DNA of 57,207 bases. It comes from Acetobacteraceae bacterium. Lineage in GTDB: Bacteria > Pseudomonadota > Alphaproteobacteria > Acetobacterales > Acetobacteraceae. Below, in pieces: positions 1 through 8,226 of this stretch (positions are counted from its first letter, which is position 1; each line of letters begins with the position of its first letter). The DNA is taken from NCBI GenBank assembly GCA_003506895.1, contig DNXO01000084.1:64479-121685 (forward strand). Direction: 5' to 3'. A model generated the notes under the pieces. It was given only the letters and a program-made list of their open reading frames with translations. It ran no database searches and had not been told where the DNA came from. A program made the position numbers and the translations under genes.

Positions 1-15
1 CGGCCCTTTGGGCCG
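1..15. terminator. Short perfect hairpin downstream of the ankyrin-like gene
   Basis: Six-base arms CGGCCC and GGGCCG flank a TTT loop. The hairpin lies about 85 bases past the stop of the minus-strand gene that ends at 102. There is no T-tract, so it may only protect a 3' end or be incidental at the window edge. Confidence 0.25.
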
Positions 16-101
16 CTGGTATTAGGCAGCCCGGGCTCTTCGCACGCGCAATGGCATCGGCATTATCCGTCCGGTTTCGTCGATCGGGTCAGACACCTGA
101 A

Positions 102-782
102 TCAGTTGGCGGCCTTTTTCGTATCGAAGCCCAGGAACCCGGCAGCCGGTAGCGGCGATCCACCATCATTGGCAAACAGCTTCGGCGCCACAACCGGCTT
201 GCTTTGCACGGGACTATGCGCCGGCACAGCGGCCTTTGCCGTCGCCGCGGGCTTGGCGGCCTTTCCGACGGCCGCTGGGGGGCGGCTGACGCTGGGTGGC
301 CCCTGCAGGCCATCGTCGCCACGCATCGATAGCAGCAGGAAGGAAATATCGTTCCGGCCAAGATCGACCGACAGTTCCATCGGTGTCATGCCCAGGATGT
401 TGACCGACTCCAATTCGGCGCCGCGATTCAACGCGTCCCGGGCGCCGGCTATATCGCCGCGGTTGATGGAATCGAAAAGCGCCTCGTTGGGCGACATATC
501 GCCACTCGACCGCGTCGCCGGCGCCGCGGGTTCTCGGGCCTTGGCGCCCGGTACCGCATCCGGCGCGGCCACGGCCGGCTTGTCCGGGGCCTGCTTTTCC
601 AGCGCCGAATGACCGGTGTTACCCATCGGACCGCCATTCAACTGAGCCAAGACGTTGGAAGGCGATGCCAGGCCCGCGCCGAGGCCGATGGCAATCGTCG
701 CCAACGATACGCGCAGAGCGTTCGCCGGTTTGGTCCGCAACTCACGATGCGTGGTGGCCCATAGCTTCATGGCGTCAGCCAT
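102..782 (-). CDS. Exported ankyrin-repeat-like hypothetical protein
   Basis: A 226-residue protein of unknown role. Residues about 22-47 form a hydrophobic segment ending in VLAQ, which fits an uncleaved anchor or a late signal peptide. A Pro/Ala-rich linker covers about 48-95. Residues about 98-153 resemble one or two ankyrin repeats, with the NEALFDSINRGD helix and a GMTPMELSVD turn. The tail is again Ala/Pro rich. A GAGG sequence sits nine bases before the ATG at 782. Ankyrin modules bind proteins, so a periplasmic scaffold or inhibitor role is possible, but no partner is visible. It stands alone, 130 bases from the next gene. Confidence 0.7.
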   Translation of the reverse strand: MADAMKLWATTHRELRTKPANALRVSLATIAIGLGAGLASPSNVLAQLNGGPMGNTGHSALEKQAPDKPAVAAPDAVPGAKAREPAAPATRSSGDMSPNEALFDSINRGDIAGARDALNRGAELESVNILGMTPMELSVDLGRNDISFLLLSMRGDDGLQGPPSVSRPPAAVGKAAKPAATAKAAVPAHSPVQSKPVVAPKLFANDGGSPLPAAGFLGFDTKKAAN

Positions 783-912
783 CCTTGAAATCCTCGAAGC
801 CGGGCTTCTACCCTATTTGGGCCAATGCTGTGCAGCCCGAAAATAGTGCCCGCCAACCAGCGCGGTATCCGCTCGCCCCGTGCCGGTCCATAAGCTTCGT
901 CGTTGAACGAGA

Positions 913-1482
913 TCAATTGTAATTGAGCAGCACGAATCCCGCGTTCAGATAGGCGGCATACACGCACCATGCCGCGTAGGGCAGCATCAGAATAGCCGCG
1001 CTCCGGCGGACTCGGTGGAACGAGCGGATTGTCAATCCGATCAGTACCAGCAGGATGATCATGACGCCCATGGCCAGCCGGGGGCTGTGCAATCCGAAAA
1101 ACGCTGGCGCCCACAGTGCGTTTGCCGCAAGTTGCCAGCCCCAAAGTCGCACTGGGCGCGCTGCGCCGAGGCGTTTCCATACCAGCCAGCCGGCGGTGCC
1201 GATCATCACGTAAAGCGCGGTCCAGATCGGCGCGAATACCCAGTTCGGCGGCGTACCCGGGGGTGCATGCAGCGTCGGGTACCACGTGTGGACCGCTCTG
1301 GCGGTCATCGCTCCGCCAACCACGCCATCCAGCAGGCACAGTCCGATAAACCCAACTAACGCGAGAGCGGGCGAAATGGGTACCGATGAGCCTGGGAACG
1401 AGCCACCGTTGTTGGGACCGGATTGCTGGAAGACACGGCTCCTTTCCGGAATCGTTATGACCATCCTGTCCGATCTAGGCAT
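913..1482 (-). CDS. tspO: TspO/MBR-family tryptophan-rich membrane protein
   Basis: TspO proteins are five-helix membrane proteins that bind porphyrins and modulate tetrapyrrole and photosynthesis or stress responses in alphaproteobacteria. Family signatures here are PPNWVFAPIWTALY, then a Trp-rich LWGWQLAANALWAPAFFGL helix, then LPYAAWCVYAAYLNAGF at the end. The open frame extends further upstream, but those codons overlap the previous gene. Starts at 1482 or 1464 are more credible. I use 1482, giving 189 residues, and the site before 1464 (GGACAGG touching ATG) is an alternative. It follows the DSD1-like gene by 28 bases on the same strand, so it may be the last gene of that operon. Confidence 0.85.
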   Translation of the reverse strand: MPRSDRMVITIPERSRVFQQSGPNNGGSFPGSSVPISPALALVGFIGLCLLDGVVGGAMTARAVHTWYPTLHAPPGTPPNWVFAPIWTALYVMIGTAGWLVWKRLGAARPVRLWGWQLAANALWAPAFFGLHSPRLAMGVMIILLVLIGLTIRSFHRVRRSAAILMLPYAAWCVYAAYLNAGFVLLNYN

Positions 1483-1510
1483 ATTGGCGACGGCCGCGAA
1501 AGGCGGAAGT

Positions 1511-2608
1511 TTACCAACCGTTAACGCGATGCCAGATCGCGACCACCTCCTGGTCGCCATCGGTGACGAAATACCGGTCATGCGCGGCCGCGGTCATGCA
1601 TGTGTGATTGGGGGCGATACGCAACTTCGCGCCGACGGGGAGATCGACGGCGACTTTGGGGTCGAGTTCGATAACTCCGTGTTCCTGATAGGCCTTTTGC
1701 ACGATCGCGTGACCCATGGTGCGTTTCCCGGCGATATCCAGTGCCAGACCAAAACCATAATCATGCGGCGCGCTGGCGGTGCTGCGATCCTTTGACAGCG
1801 CCAATCCGCCGGCATCCACCAGGATGCGGCCCGGGCGGCGGCCGATCACACTTGTCAGGACGGTCACAGCGATGGCGTCGGTGCCGTGTGTTTCGATCTC
1901 TGCCTGGAACAAATCCCCGAACATATAAACGCCCGCGCGGATTTCCGTGACGCCGGCGAGGTTCTCGGCATGGCGGGCGGTGGGGGAGCTGCCGGCGGAG
2001 ACGATATCGATGGTATAGTCCGCCTCTCTGAGTCGTTGCGCCGCGCGCGTCACGGCGGCGCGTTCACCCTCGGCGATCCGAGCGATTTCGCGTGCGCCGC
2101 GGCCGGCGTAGGAGTGGCCGGCATGGGTCATGACGCCGGCGACCGCGGTTCCCAGGCGCGCGGCGAGTTCCAGGAGCATGTCGCTTTCCGGAAGTACCCC
2201 GCCGCGTTCCTCGCCGCTGTCGATCTCGATCAAGGTCCGCGGCGGGGACGGCTGGGCAGCGATCAGGTCGGCCATATCCGGATCGTCGGTGATCACGATG
2301 ATCTTCGCACCGGCCGCGTTCAGCTTGCACACCTGCTCCAGCTTCTGCGGTGTTATTCCGACAGCGTAAAGGACATCGGTGATCCCGTGACTGATGAAAT
2401 ACTCCGCCTCGGCCAAGGTCGAGACGGTAATGCCGCCGGGTTGCCCCGTGATCGCCAAACGGGCCACGTCGATCGACTTCGCGGTTTTCATATGCGGCCG
2501 CAGCGGCACGTTCAGCCGTGACAGCGCGGTGGCCATGACGCGGATGTTGCGGTTCAAAATGGTCCGGTCCAGCACGAGACATGGGGTAGGCAGGTCGGCG
2601 AGTTTCAT
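1511..2608 (-). CDS. DSD1-family PLP enzyme (D-threonine aldolase / D-serine dehydratase-like)
   Basis: A fold-type III, alanine-racemase-like PLP enzyme of 365 residues. The family splits or dehydrates beta-hydroxy amino acids such as D-threonine, D-serine or 3-hydroxyaspartate, using PLP and a divalent metal. The PLP lysine lies in RPHMKTAKS (Lys41). The metal-site signature PNHTC comes near the C-terminus (His335, Cys337). The ATG at 2608 overlaps the TGA of the upstream M81 gene (ATGA), which fixes the start and indicates translational coupling. The His-x-Cys pair resembles D-serine dehydratases more than the His-x-Asp pair of many D-threonine aldolases. The exact substrate cannot be read from the sequence. 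Confidence 0.88.
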   Translation of the reverse strand: MKLADLPTPCLVLDRTILNRNIRVMATALSRLNVPLRPHMKTAKSIDVARLAITGQPGGITVSTLAEAEYFISHGITDVLYAVGITPQKLEQVCKLNAAGAKIIVITDDPDMADLIAAQPSPPRTLIEIDSGEERGGVLPESDMLLELAARLGTAVAGVMTHAGHSYAGRGAREIARIAEGERAAVTRAAQRLREADYTIDIVSAGSSPTARHAENLAGVTEIRAGVYMFGDLFQAEIETHGTDAIAVTVLTSVIGRRPGRILVDAGGLALSKDRSTASAPHDYGFGLALDIAGKRTMGHAIVQKAYQEHGVIELDPKVAVDLPVGAKLRIAPNHTCMTAAAHDRYFVTDGDQEVVAIWHRVNGW

Positions 2609-4137
2609 ATGGGCGGTGTCCAGTTGGCGGTATCGTCGATTGGCAGGACCGGGCGGGGCATATGCCGCCACGGGAAGCGGGACAGGATCGGGCTGGTGAG
2701 GCCGGGCGCATCGACCTCAATGACCTGCTCGTGGCGGAAGAATTCGTCGAAGCCGCCGCGGAAGTGGCCGCGCGACTTGACCATGACGACGCGGGCGGCG
2801 GCGATGTTCAGTCCGAACGCCTCGAAGAACATCGGGTCGGCGCATTGGTAGCGGTGGGTCAGGACGACAACGGTCAGGCCGTCTAGCGTCAGGGCCGCCG
2901 CCTTGCCGATGTCCAGCGTATTATGGGCGTAGATACCCCGGCGCCCCCGGATCGGCGTGTCGAGCAGCCTCGCGACCGTGGCGGTCGCGGTGAATGGCTT
3001 GGAGAATTCGTCGCCGCCATCGCGGTTGAAGTGGGCTTCGAAGGTGGCGCCTTCACCTTTTTCATGCGCCTCTGCCGCGAGGGCCGGATCATGGATCACC
3101 CCGACAAGGCCGTTTCGCACGCCGGCCGCGTGGAACGCTTGCAGGATCGCCATGGTGTTGCCGCGTCCCCCGCCACCGGGGTTGTCCGCCACGTCGGCGA
3201 AAATCAGCGGCGTCTCTGTCGTTTTAGCCAGCCGAACGGCTTCATCCAGGCTCGTCAGGGCAGGGCGGAATTTGTCCCGACGCGCCCAGCCGGCCTCGGC
3301 GATTGCTTTCGCAAGGCGATCGGCGGCGTCCTGGTCGGTCGCTGTCACCACCACGGTCAGTCCGTTGAATGGCGTGTCGGCATAGGCAAAGCCCCCCATC
3401 ACCGAAACATTCAGCACGCGGCCGGCATACGCCGGTTCGGCCATCAACTGTTGGCCGAGGTCGATCAGTTCGCCATACGGCCGGTTGGGTGCATCCTTGC
3501 CGGTAAGCTGCGTCACGGTCGGCGGCACGATCGGCAGCCGGATGCGCGCCAGGTAGGTGCGAGTGCCCTGCAGCAGGCGGCGCATCAGGACGGCGGCCTC
3601 CGCGCCGCGCTCCCGCATGTCGAGATGCGGGTTGGTGCGGTAGCCGATGAAGCCGTTCAGCGGCGTGACATCGGCGTCGGATACGTTGGCGTGCAGGTCG
3701 AACGTGGCGATCACTGGAACATCCGGTCCGACGACCCGGCGAACCAGGGCCAGCAGCGTGCCCTCGGGGTCATGGTCGCCGGTCGTCAACCCGGCGCCGT
3801 GCAGCACCAGATAGACCCCATCCAGTCGCCCGGCCTTGGTCAGGTCCGCTTCCCAGCGCCGCATCGAACGGTCGAAGAACCCTTGCTCAACCGGCCCATT
3901 CGGTTCCGCCATCGCCAGCAGGCTCGGCACCGGTTCCCATGCGCCGGTGGCGTCCATCGTGGCGATGAATCCCGGCATTTCACCCAGCATGCGCGGGGCA
4001 GGTGAGCGTGCTTCGGCGACCATCGCGTCGCCGCCAATCAGCGTGCGGGTCTGGAAATCGGCTTCGGTCGCCACCGGCGCGAAGCGGTTGCACTCGATGG
4101 AAAAACCGAGCAGGGCGATACGTGGCGGCGCTGTCAT
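2605..4137 (-). CDS. M81-family metallopeptidase, microcystinase C (MlrC)-like
   Basis: A 510-residue member of the MlrC/DUF1485 family. MlrC cleaves the linear microcystin breakdown product in sphingomonads, but most homologues lie in amino-acid or hydantoin catabolism loci and have unknown substrates. Likely zinc-binding segments are FDLHANVS (His149) and YRTNPHLDMRERG (His171), with VLHGAG near 112. The start codon overlaps the stop of the threonine-synthase-like gene (4134-4137), and its own stop overlaps the DSD1-like start, so three genes are translationally coupled. Context suggests hydrolysis of an amide or N-substituted amino acid that feeds the two PLP enzymes. Microcystin as substrate is improbable. 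Confidence 0.88.
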   Translation of the reverse strand: MTAPPRIALLGFSIECNRFAPVATEADFQTRTLIGGDAMVAEARSPAPRMLGEMPGFIATMDATGAWEPVPSLLAMAEPNGPVEQGFFDRSMRRWEADLTKAGRLDGVYLVLHGAGLTTGDHDPEGTLLALVRRVVGPDVPVIATFDLHANVSDADVTPLNGFIGYRTNPHLDMRERGAEAAVLMRRLLQGTRTYLARIRLPIVPPTVTQLTGKDAPNRPYGELIDLGQQLMAEPAYAGRVLNVSVMGGFAYADTPFNGLTVVVTATDQDAADRLAKAIAEAGWARRDKFRPALTSLDEAVRLAKTTETPLIFADVADNPGGGGRGNTMAILQAFHAAGVRNGLVGVIHDPALAAEAHEKGEGATFEAHFNRDGGDEFSKPFTATATVARLLDTPIRGRRGIYAHNTLDIGKAAALTLDGLTVVVLTHRYQCADPMFFEAFGLNIAAARVVMVKSRGHFRGGFDEFFRHEQVIEVDAPGLTSPILSRFPWRHMPRPVLPIDDTANWTPPI

Positions 4138-5267
4138 AGCGCGACCCCAAGCAACTGCGCGATCAGAGGGGTCGCCTTGATGCCGGTTCCGGTCATCACC
4201 AGCACAGTTGTCTGGTCCGGCGTGATCGTCCCGGTTTCCAAAAGCTTGCCGAACGCCGCGGCGGCCTGCGCGCTGGTCGGTTCGACGTAAATTCCGATTC
4301 TCGCCATATCCAGCGTTGCCCGCCCAATCTCATCTTCGGTCAGCGTCACCGCGCCGCCCCTGGTTTCCCGCAGCGTGCCCAGGACCTCCCGCATCCGCAC
4401 CGGCCGGGCGATCGCGGTCCCTTCCGCCATTGTGGGGGAGATCGTTGTCGGCACGGCATCGTCCGCCCCGGCCATGAACGCCGCGGCGATCGGCGCGCAA
4501 TTAGCCGGCTGAGCGGCGAAAATCCGCGGCATGGTACCGATTTCGCCGGCCCGGAGGAGTTCGGAGAACCCAATCTCGCACCCCAGCACATTCGACCCCG
4601 CCCCACACGGCACGATGACGTTGTCGGGCGCTCGGTAGCCCAGATCCTCCCACAACTCATAGGCCAGGGTCTTGGTCCCATGCAGGAAGAACGGATGCCA
4701 GTTGTGGCTGGCGTAGAACACGGATGCCGAGCGGGCGACGGCCGCATCGGCGGTGTCTTGGCGGGAGCCGGGGATCAGCTCGACCGTCGCGCCATGCGCC
4801 CTCATCTGCACCGTCTTGGCTGGGCTGGTGGAGGCTGGCGCCATGATCGTCGTCGCCATCCTGCCCGCCGCCGCGTAAGCCGAAACCGCCGCACCGCCGT
4901 TGCCGGAGCTATCCTCCAGCACATGCCCAACGCCTTGCGCCCGTAGCAGCGAGAGCATCACGCTGGCGCCGCGGTCCTTGAAGCTGCAGGTTGGGTTGAA
5001 CCATTCGCACTTTACCATCACCGATACGCCCGCGACCGTGCGCGCGATCAGGGGCGTCATGCCCTCGCCAAGTGTGATCGGGTCGTCGATTTGCATTGGG
5101 AACGCCGCGCGATAACGCCACAAGCCGCGCGCCGCCGTGTCGATTTGCGTCCGGGTGAGTCCCGGCAGCGGCGTCAGCAGCAGCGGTGCGTGGTTCGGTC
5201 CGCACCAGCGCGGTTGGTCGAGCGGGAACGTGGCGCCGGAGCGTGGGTCGATATATTCTACAGGCAT
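4134..5267 (-). CDS. Threonine-synthase-like fold-type II PLP enzyme
   Basis: A 377-residue tryptophan-synthase-beta-family PLP enzyme. The PLP lysine is in the CSFKDRGAS motif (Lys97). The asparagine loop SSGNGGA is at 120-126 and the phosphate-binding loop CGAGSNVLG at 221-229. It lacks the N-terminal extension of long (ThrC2) threonine synthases. Its position as first gene of a catabolic-looking operon suggests a lyase or synthase on a beta-substituted amino acid rather than housekeeping threonine synthesis. It diverges from the M20 gene across an 82-base gap holding a perfect palindrome. Its stop overlaps the MlrC start by four bases. Confidence 0.85.
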   Translation of the reverse strand: MPVEYIDPRSGATFPLDQPRWCGPNHAPLLLTPLPGLTRTQIDTAARGLWRYRAAFPMQIDDPITLGEGMTPLIARTVAGVSVMVKCEWFNPTCSFKDRGASVMLSLLRAQGVGHVLEDSSGNGGAAVSAYAAAGRMATTIMAPASTSPAKTVQMRAHGATVELIPGSRQDTADAAVARSASVFYASHNWHPFFLHGTKTLAYELWEDLGYRAPDNVIVPCGAGSNVLGCEIGFSELLRAGEIGTMPRIFAAQPANCAPIAAAFMAGADDAVPTTISPTMAEGTAIARPVRMREVLGTLRETRGGAVTLTEDEIGRATLDMARIGIYVEPTSAQAAAAFGKLLETGTITPDQTTVLVMTGTGIKATPLIAQLLGVAL

Positions 5268-5310
5268 GGGCCGAGTGTGATCGGAACCGCGCTTTCGCTC
5301 AAGCGGGGCG

Positions 5311-5322
5311 GTGTTGCAACAC
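5311..5322. promoter_or_regulatory. Perfect 12-bp palindrome in a divergent promoter region (candidate LysR operator)
   Basis: GTGTTGCAACAC is a perfect dyad in the short gap between two divergent genes (threonine-synthase-like to the left, M20 deacylase to the right). A LysR regulator is encoded just past the M20 gene. LysR-type regulators commonly bind dyads with TTGCAA-like cores placed in this way. Confidence 0.5.
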
Positions 5323-5349
5323 GGACTTCTCCCGGCTTATCCAAGGCGT

Positions 5350-6456
5350 ATGACCGATCCAACCGCGGCGATTGCCGACCTGACACGCGACCTCGTGGCG
5401 CTCGATAGCCGTAGTTCGGTGTCGAACCTGCCCGTCGCCGACCGAATCGAGCCCGAACTGCGCGGCTTCGAGATCGAGCGCATCGACTACCAGGACGCGG
5501 CCGGCGTGGCGAAACGCTGCCTTGTCGCGCACCGTGGCGGTCCGGGCGGCATCGCATTCTCCGGCCATATGGACACCGTCCCGGATACTGGATGGCAGGA
5601 CGACCCCTGGTCCGCTCGGATTGATGCCGATGGCGTTCTGCACGGCCTGGGCAGCACCGACATGAAGGGGCCGGTCGCCGCCGCGATTGTTGCGGCACGC
5701 GGTCTGCCCGATACCGTTCCGGTGACTTTCCTGATCACCACCGATGAGGAAACCACCAAGCTGGGCGCGCGTGCGATCGCCGAACGATCGGCGCTGGTGC
5801 GGGCGGTGCGGCCGAAGGGCATCCTGGTGGTGGAGCCGACAGGCTTACAGCCGGTGCGCGGCCACCGCAGCCATATCCTGTTCACCTGCGTGGCCACCGG
5901 CGTGCAGGCCCACAGCGCCAAGGGCATCGGCCGGAACGCGAACTGGGCGTTGATCCCGTTCCTGGCCGAGATGAAGACCTTGTTCGACCGCCTGCTGACG
6001 GACAAGTCCTTGCAGGACGATGCCTATGATCCGCCGTTCAGCGACTTCAACCCGATTATCGACAACCACGGCACTGCCATCAACGTCACCGTTCCGGTCG
6101 CCACAGCCAGGATCAAGTTCCGCTACTCCGCGAAGATCGACCCGACACCGGTCCGTCAAGCAGTCCGCGAGGCCGCTTCGCGTCATGGCGTGATGGTCAC
6201 CGAAGCCGAGGAAGGCGCCCCGCCCGAACTGCCGTCGGACCACCCGTTCGTCCGCGCGTGCGTCGAGGTCAGCGGCCAACCGGCGACCACGGCACCATTC
6301 GGCACCGACGCGTCCGTGCTTCAAACCATCGCGCCAAGTGTCATCATGGGGCCGGGCGATATCGGCGTGGCTCACCGTCCCGGCGAGGCCGTGAAGCTGT
6401 CGGACTTGGCCGCTGCCGTGCCCATGTTTCAGGCATTGGCGACGCGATGGACCTGA
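5350..6456 (+). CDS. M20-family metallopeptidase (ArgE/DapE/ACY1-like deacylase)
   Basis: A 368-residue di-zinc hydrolase that typically releases amino acids from N-acyl amino acids or dipeptides. Metal and catalytic segments are SGHMDTVP (71-78), GSTDMKG (101-107) and TDEET (131-135), followed by a dimerisation domain containing VQAHSAKG. The ATG at 5350 begins the conserved part. An upstream in-frame ATG at 5311 lies inside the palindrome and is less likely. The gene diverges from the MlrC operon and overlaps the LysR gene by ten bases. With MlrC it would supply free amino acids to the PLP enzymes (inference). Confidence 0.88.
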   Translation: MTDPTAAIADLTRDLVALDSRSSVSNLPVADRIEPELRGFEIERIDYQDAAGVAKRCLVAHRGGPGGIAFSGHMDTVPDTGWQDDPWSARIDADGVLHGLGSTDMKGPVAAAIVAARGLPDTVPVTFLITTDEETTKLGARAIAERSALVRAVRPKGILVVEPTGLQPVRGHRSHILFTCVATGVQAHSAKGIGRNANWALIPFLAEMKTLFDRLLTDKSLQDDAYDPPFSDFNPIIDNHGTAINVTVPVATARIKFRYSAKIDPTPVRQAVREAASRHGVMVTEAEEGAPPELPSDHPFVRACVEVSGQPATTAPFGTDASVLQTIAPSVIMGPGDIGVAHRPGEAVKLSDLAAAVPMFQALATRWT

Positions 6457-7388
6457 TCAGCGGCCTGCACACCTTCATCCGCGTTGCCGAAACCGGATCG
6501 TTTTCCGGTGTCGCGCGCGAGAGCAACAGCAGTCAGTCAGCGGTGACGCGCCAGGTCGCGCAATTGGAAGAGCATTTCGGCGTCAGGCTGTTTCACCGCA
6601 CCACCCGCAAGCTGAGTCTGACGGACGAAGGGCAGGCCTTGGTGGGCCGAGCGAAGCACCTGCTGGAAGAAGCGGAGGGTCTGGAGGACACCTTCGGCAA
6701 GAATGGTGGGTCCCCAACCGGTCTCGTCCGGATCGGCATGCCGGTTGGGGCGGCGATCCTGCTGGTTCCGGACTTTACGACGTTGATGCGTAAGCACCCT
6801 GGCCTGATGGTTGAGATCGTTGTCATCGAACAGCCGGATAACCTGGTGGCGGAGCGGTTGGATCTGGCCCTGCGGCTTGGGCAATCGGCGGATACCTCGC
6901 TGGTTTCGCGGGCGGTCGCGACATTGCAGTCCGCGCCGGTGGCGGCGCCCGCCTATCTGGAGCGTTATGGCGCGCCGGAGCATCCGTCCGACCTGGCGAA
7001 GCACACCTGCATCATTCACGATATGGGGCCGGACAGTACGCACTGGATTTTCAACGGTGCGCAAGGTCCGGTGGATGTGGAGATCGCGAGCGCGTTCCGG
7101 TCCAACAACAGTCTGGTGGTGCGTCAGGCCGCTCTGGCGGGTTATGGAATAGCGTTGCTCGGCGATCCTCTGACAATCCACGATATTCGGGCGGGTCGCT
7201 TGTATCGTCTGCTGCCGGACTACACGGCCCGGAAGCGCCAGGCTTTCATCGTCTATCCGTCGCGGCGGCACTTGGCGCAACGGACGCGTCTGGTCATCGA
7301 TTTCCTGGTCGAGCAATTCCGCTTGCTGGAAGCCAGGCTGCGCGACAGCCGAGAGTGGGGCGAGAACGAGTCCACATGGCTGGTTTGA
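6447..7388 (+). CDS. LysR-family transcriptional regulator
   Basis: A 313-residue LTTR. The N-terminal winged helix-turn-helix (about 1-60) includes FIRVAETGSFSGVARES and SQSAVTRQVAQLEEHFGVRL. The C-terminal periplasmic-binding-like effector domain begins near residue 90. The ATG at 6447 lies inside the last codons of the M20 gene (10-base overlap), so the two are cotranscribed. It is the obvious candidate regulator for the divergent MlrC operon and for its own transcript through the palindrome at 5311-5322. The inducer is unknown. Confidence 0.92.
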   Translation: MDLISGLHTFIRVAETGSFSGVARESNSSQSAVTRQVAQLEEHFGVRLFHRTTRKLSLTDEGQALVGRAKHLLEEAEGLEDTFGKNGGSPTGLVRIGMPVGAAILLVPDFTTLMRKHPGLMVEIVVIEQPDNLVAERLDLALRLGQSADTSLVSRAVATLQSAPVAAPAYLERYGAPEHPSDLAKHTCIIHDMGPDSTHWIFNGAQGPVDVEIASAFRSNNSLVVRQAALAGYGIALLGDPLTIHDIRAGRLYRLLPDYTARKRQAFIVYPSRRHLAQRTRLVIDFLVEQFRLLEARLRDSREWGENESTWLV

Positions 7389-7394
7389 TGAGTG

Positions 7395-8099
7395 TTACGC
7401 CATCAATTCAGCGAGCTCCGTCATGCTTGACACGATCAGGTCCGGCTGGTGTGGCCAGCGGGCGAACGGCCGCTTGCGACGGTCGATGAACACCGTCCGC
7501 ATGCCGGCGGATTTGGCGCCGACGCAGTCGAATTCGTGGTTGGCGACGAACAGCACCTCCTCCATCGCCACGTCCATCTTGCGGGCCGCCATCGTGTAGG
7601 TTGCGCGATGTGGCTTGAACGCGTTGGCATCGGCCACCGAGATTACCGCATCGAACGGGATTCGGTGGTATTTCCTGGCTTCCTCCAGCATGTCGGGGTC
7701 GCCGTTCGACAACACGACCAGCTTATAGCGTTGCTGTAACCGAGCGAGCGCTTCTGGTACTTCGGGGAAGCATTCCAGGCGCTCGATGGCGGCGACCAGG
7801 GTGCGGACGTCCTCCTCGGTATGGGCGATGCCGGCGCGGTCCATGACCTGGCGCACGGACAGATGGCCGATCTCGCGATACGGCATGTGCTGGCGTTGCA
7901 GCAGGGCGTCGATCATCGAGTTTTCGAAGTGCGTGCGCCGCCACCATGTGACGAAGGCGTTGGGATCGCCGGTCCAGCCTTTTGCCTTCAGGAACGGGGC
8001 GGCGAAGTCGCGCAGGCCGCCCTGCATGTCCACCACCGTGCCGTACTGGTCGAACATGCACAGCTTGATCGTCGATTTCAGGGTGTCGATGATGGGCAT
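7395..8099 (-). CDS. Haloacid dehalogenase type II (HAD superfamily)
   Basis: A 234-residue HAD hydrolase. Motif I is MFDQYGTVVD (nucleophile Asp17) and motif II is VVLSNGD. The following FKPHRATYTMAARKM region supplies the motif III Lys/His segment, and ANHEFDCVGAKSAGM is the acidic motif IV. The DxYGTxxD signature is typical of L-2-haloacid dehalogenases, although many relatives are general phosphatases. The ATG at 8099 starts the conserved domain, and the frame upstream looks non-coding. It converges with the LysR gene and diverges from alanine dehydrogenase. Confidence 0.85.
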   Translation of the reverse strand: MPIIDTLKSTIKLCMFDQYGTVVDMQGGLRDFAAPFLKAKGWTGDPNAFVTWWRRTHFENSMIDALLQRQHMPYREIGHLSVRQVMDRAGIAHTEEDVRTLVAAIERLECFPEVPEALARLQQRYKLVVLSNGDPDMLEEARKYHRIPFDAVISVADANAFKPHRATYTMAARKMDVAMEEVLFVANHEFDCVGAKSAGMRTVFIDRRKRPFARWPHQPDLIVSSMTELAELMA

Positions 8100-8163
8100 G
8101 GCGGTTTCCGCTCCGATGCGAGGGCGACGCATGGCTACCATCGTCAGAGGTAACGAACCATAG

Positions 8164-8189
8164 GGTGCATTGCATTCGTGCCGTGCACC
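8164..8189. promoter_or_regulatory. Interrupted dyad GGTGCA-N14-TGCACC upstream of alanine dehydrogenase
   Basis: Perfect six-base arms separated by 14 bases lie 38 bases before the ald start, in the divergent region shared with the dehalogenase gene. Alanine dehydrogenase genes are often controlled by Lrp/AsnC-family proteins, so an operator is plausible. No regulator gene is adjacent. Confidence 0.3.
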
Positions 8190-8226
8190 GCCGATGTCAG
8201 TCTCGTCATTACGCGGAGGCAGGCAC

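Noticed and set aside
2923..4005. 360-codon frame antisense to the MlrC gene
   Set aside because: Shadow of a gene with clear metal-binding motifs and coupled start and stop.
1511..5267. Beta-hydroxyaspartate (bhc) cycle operon
   Set aside because: A DSD1-type aldolase and a fold-type II PLP enzyme recall bhcC and bhcB, but an iminosuccinate reductase is missing and the class V aminotransferase is 35 kb away. The MlrC gene is not part of that pathway.
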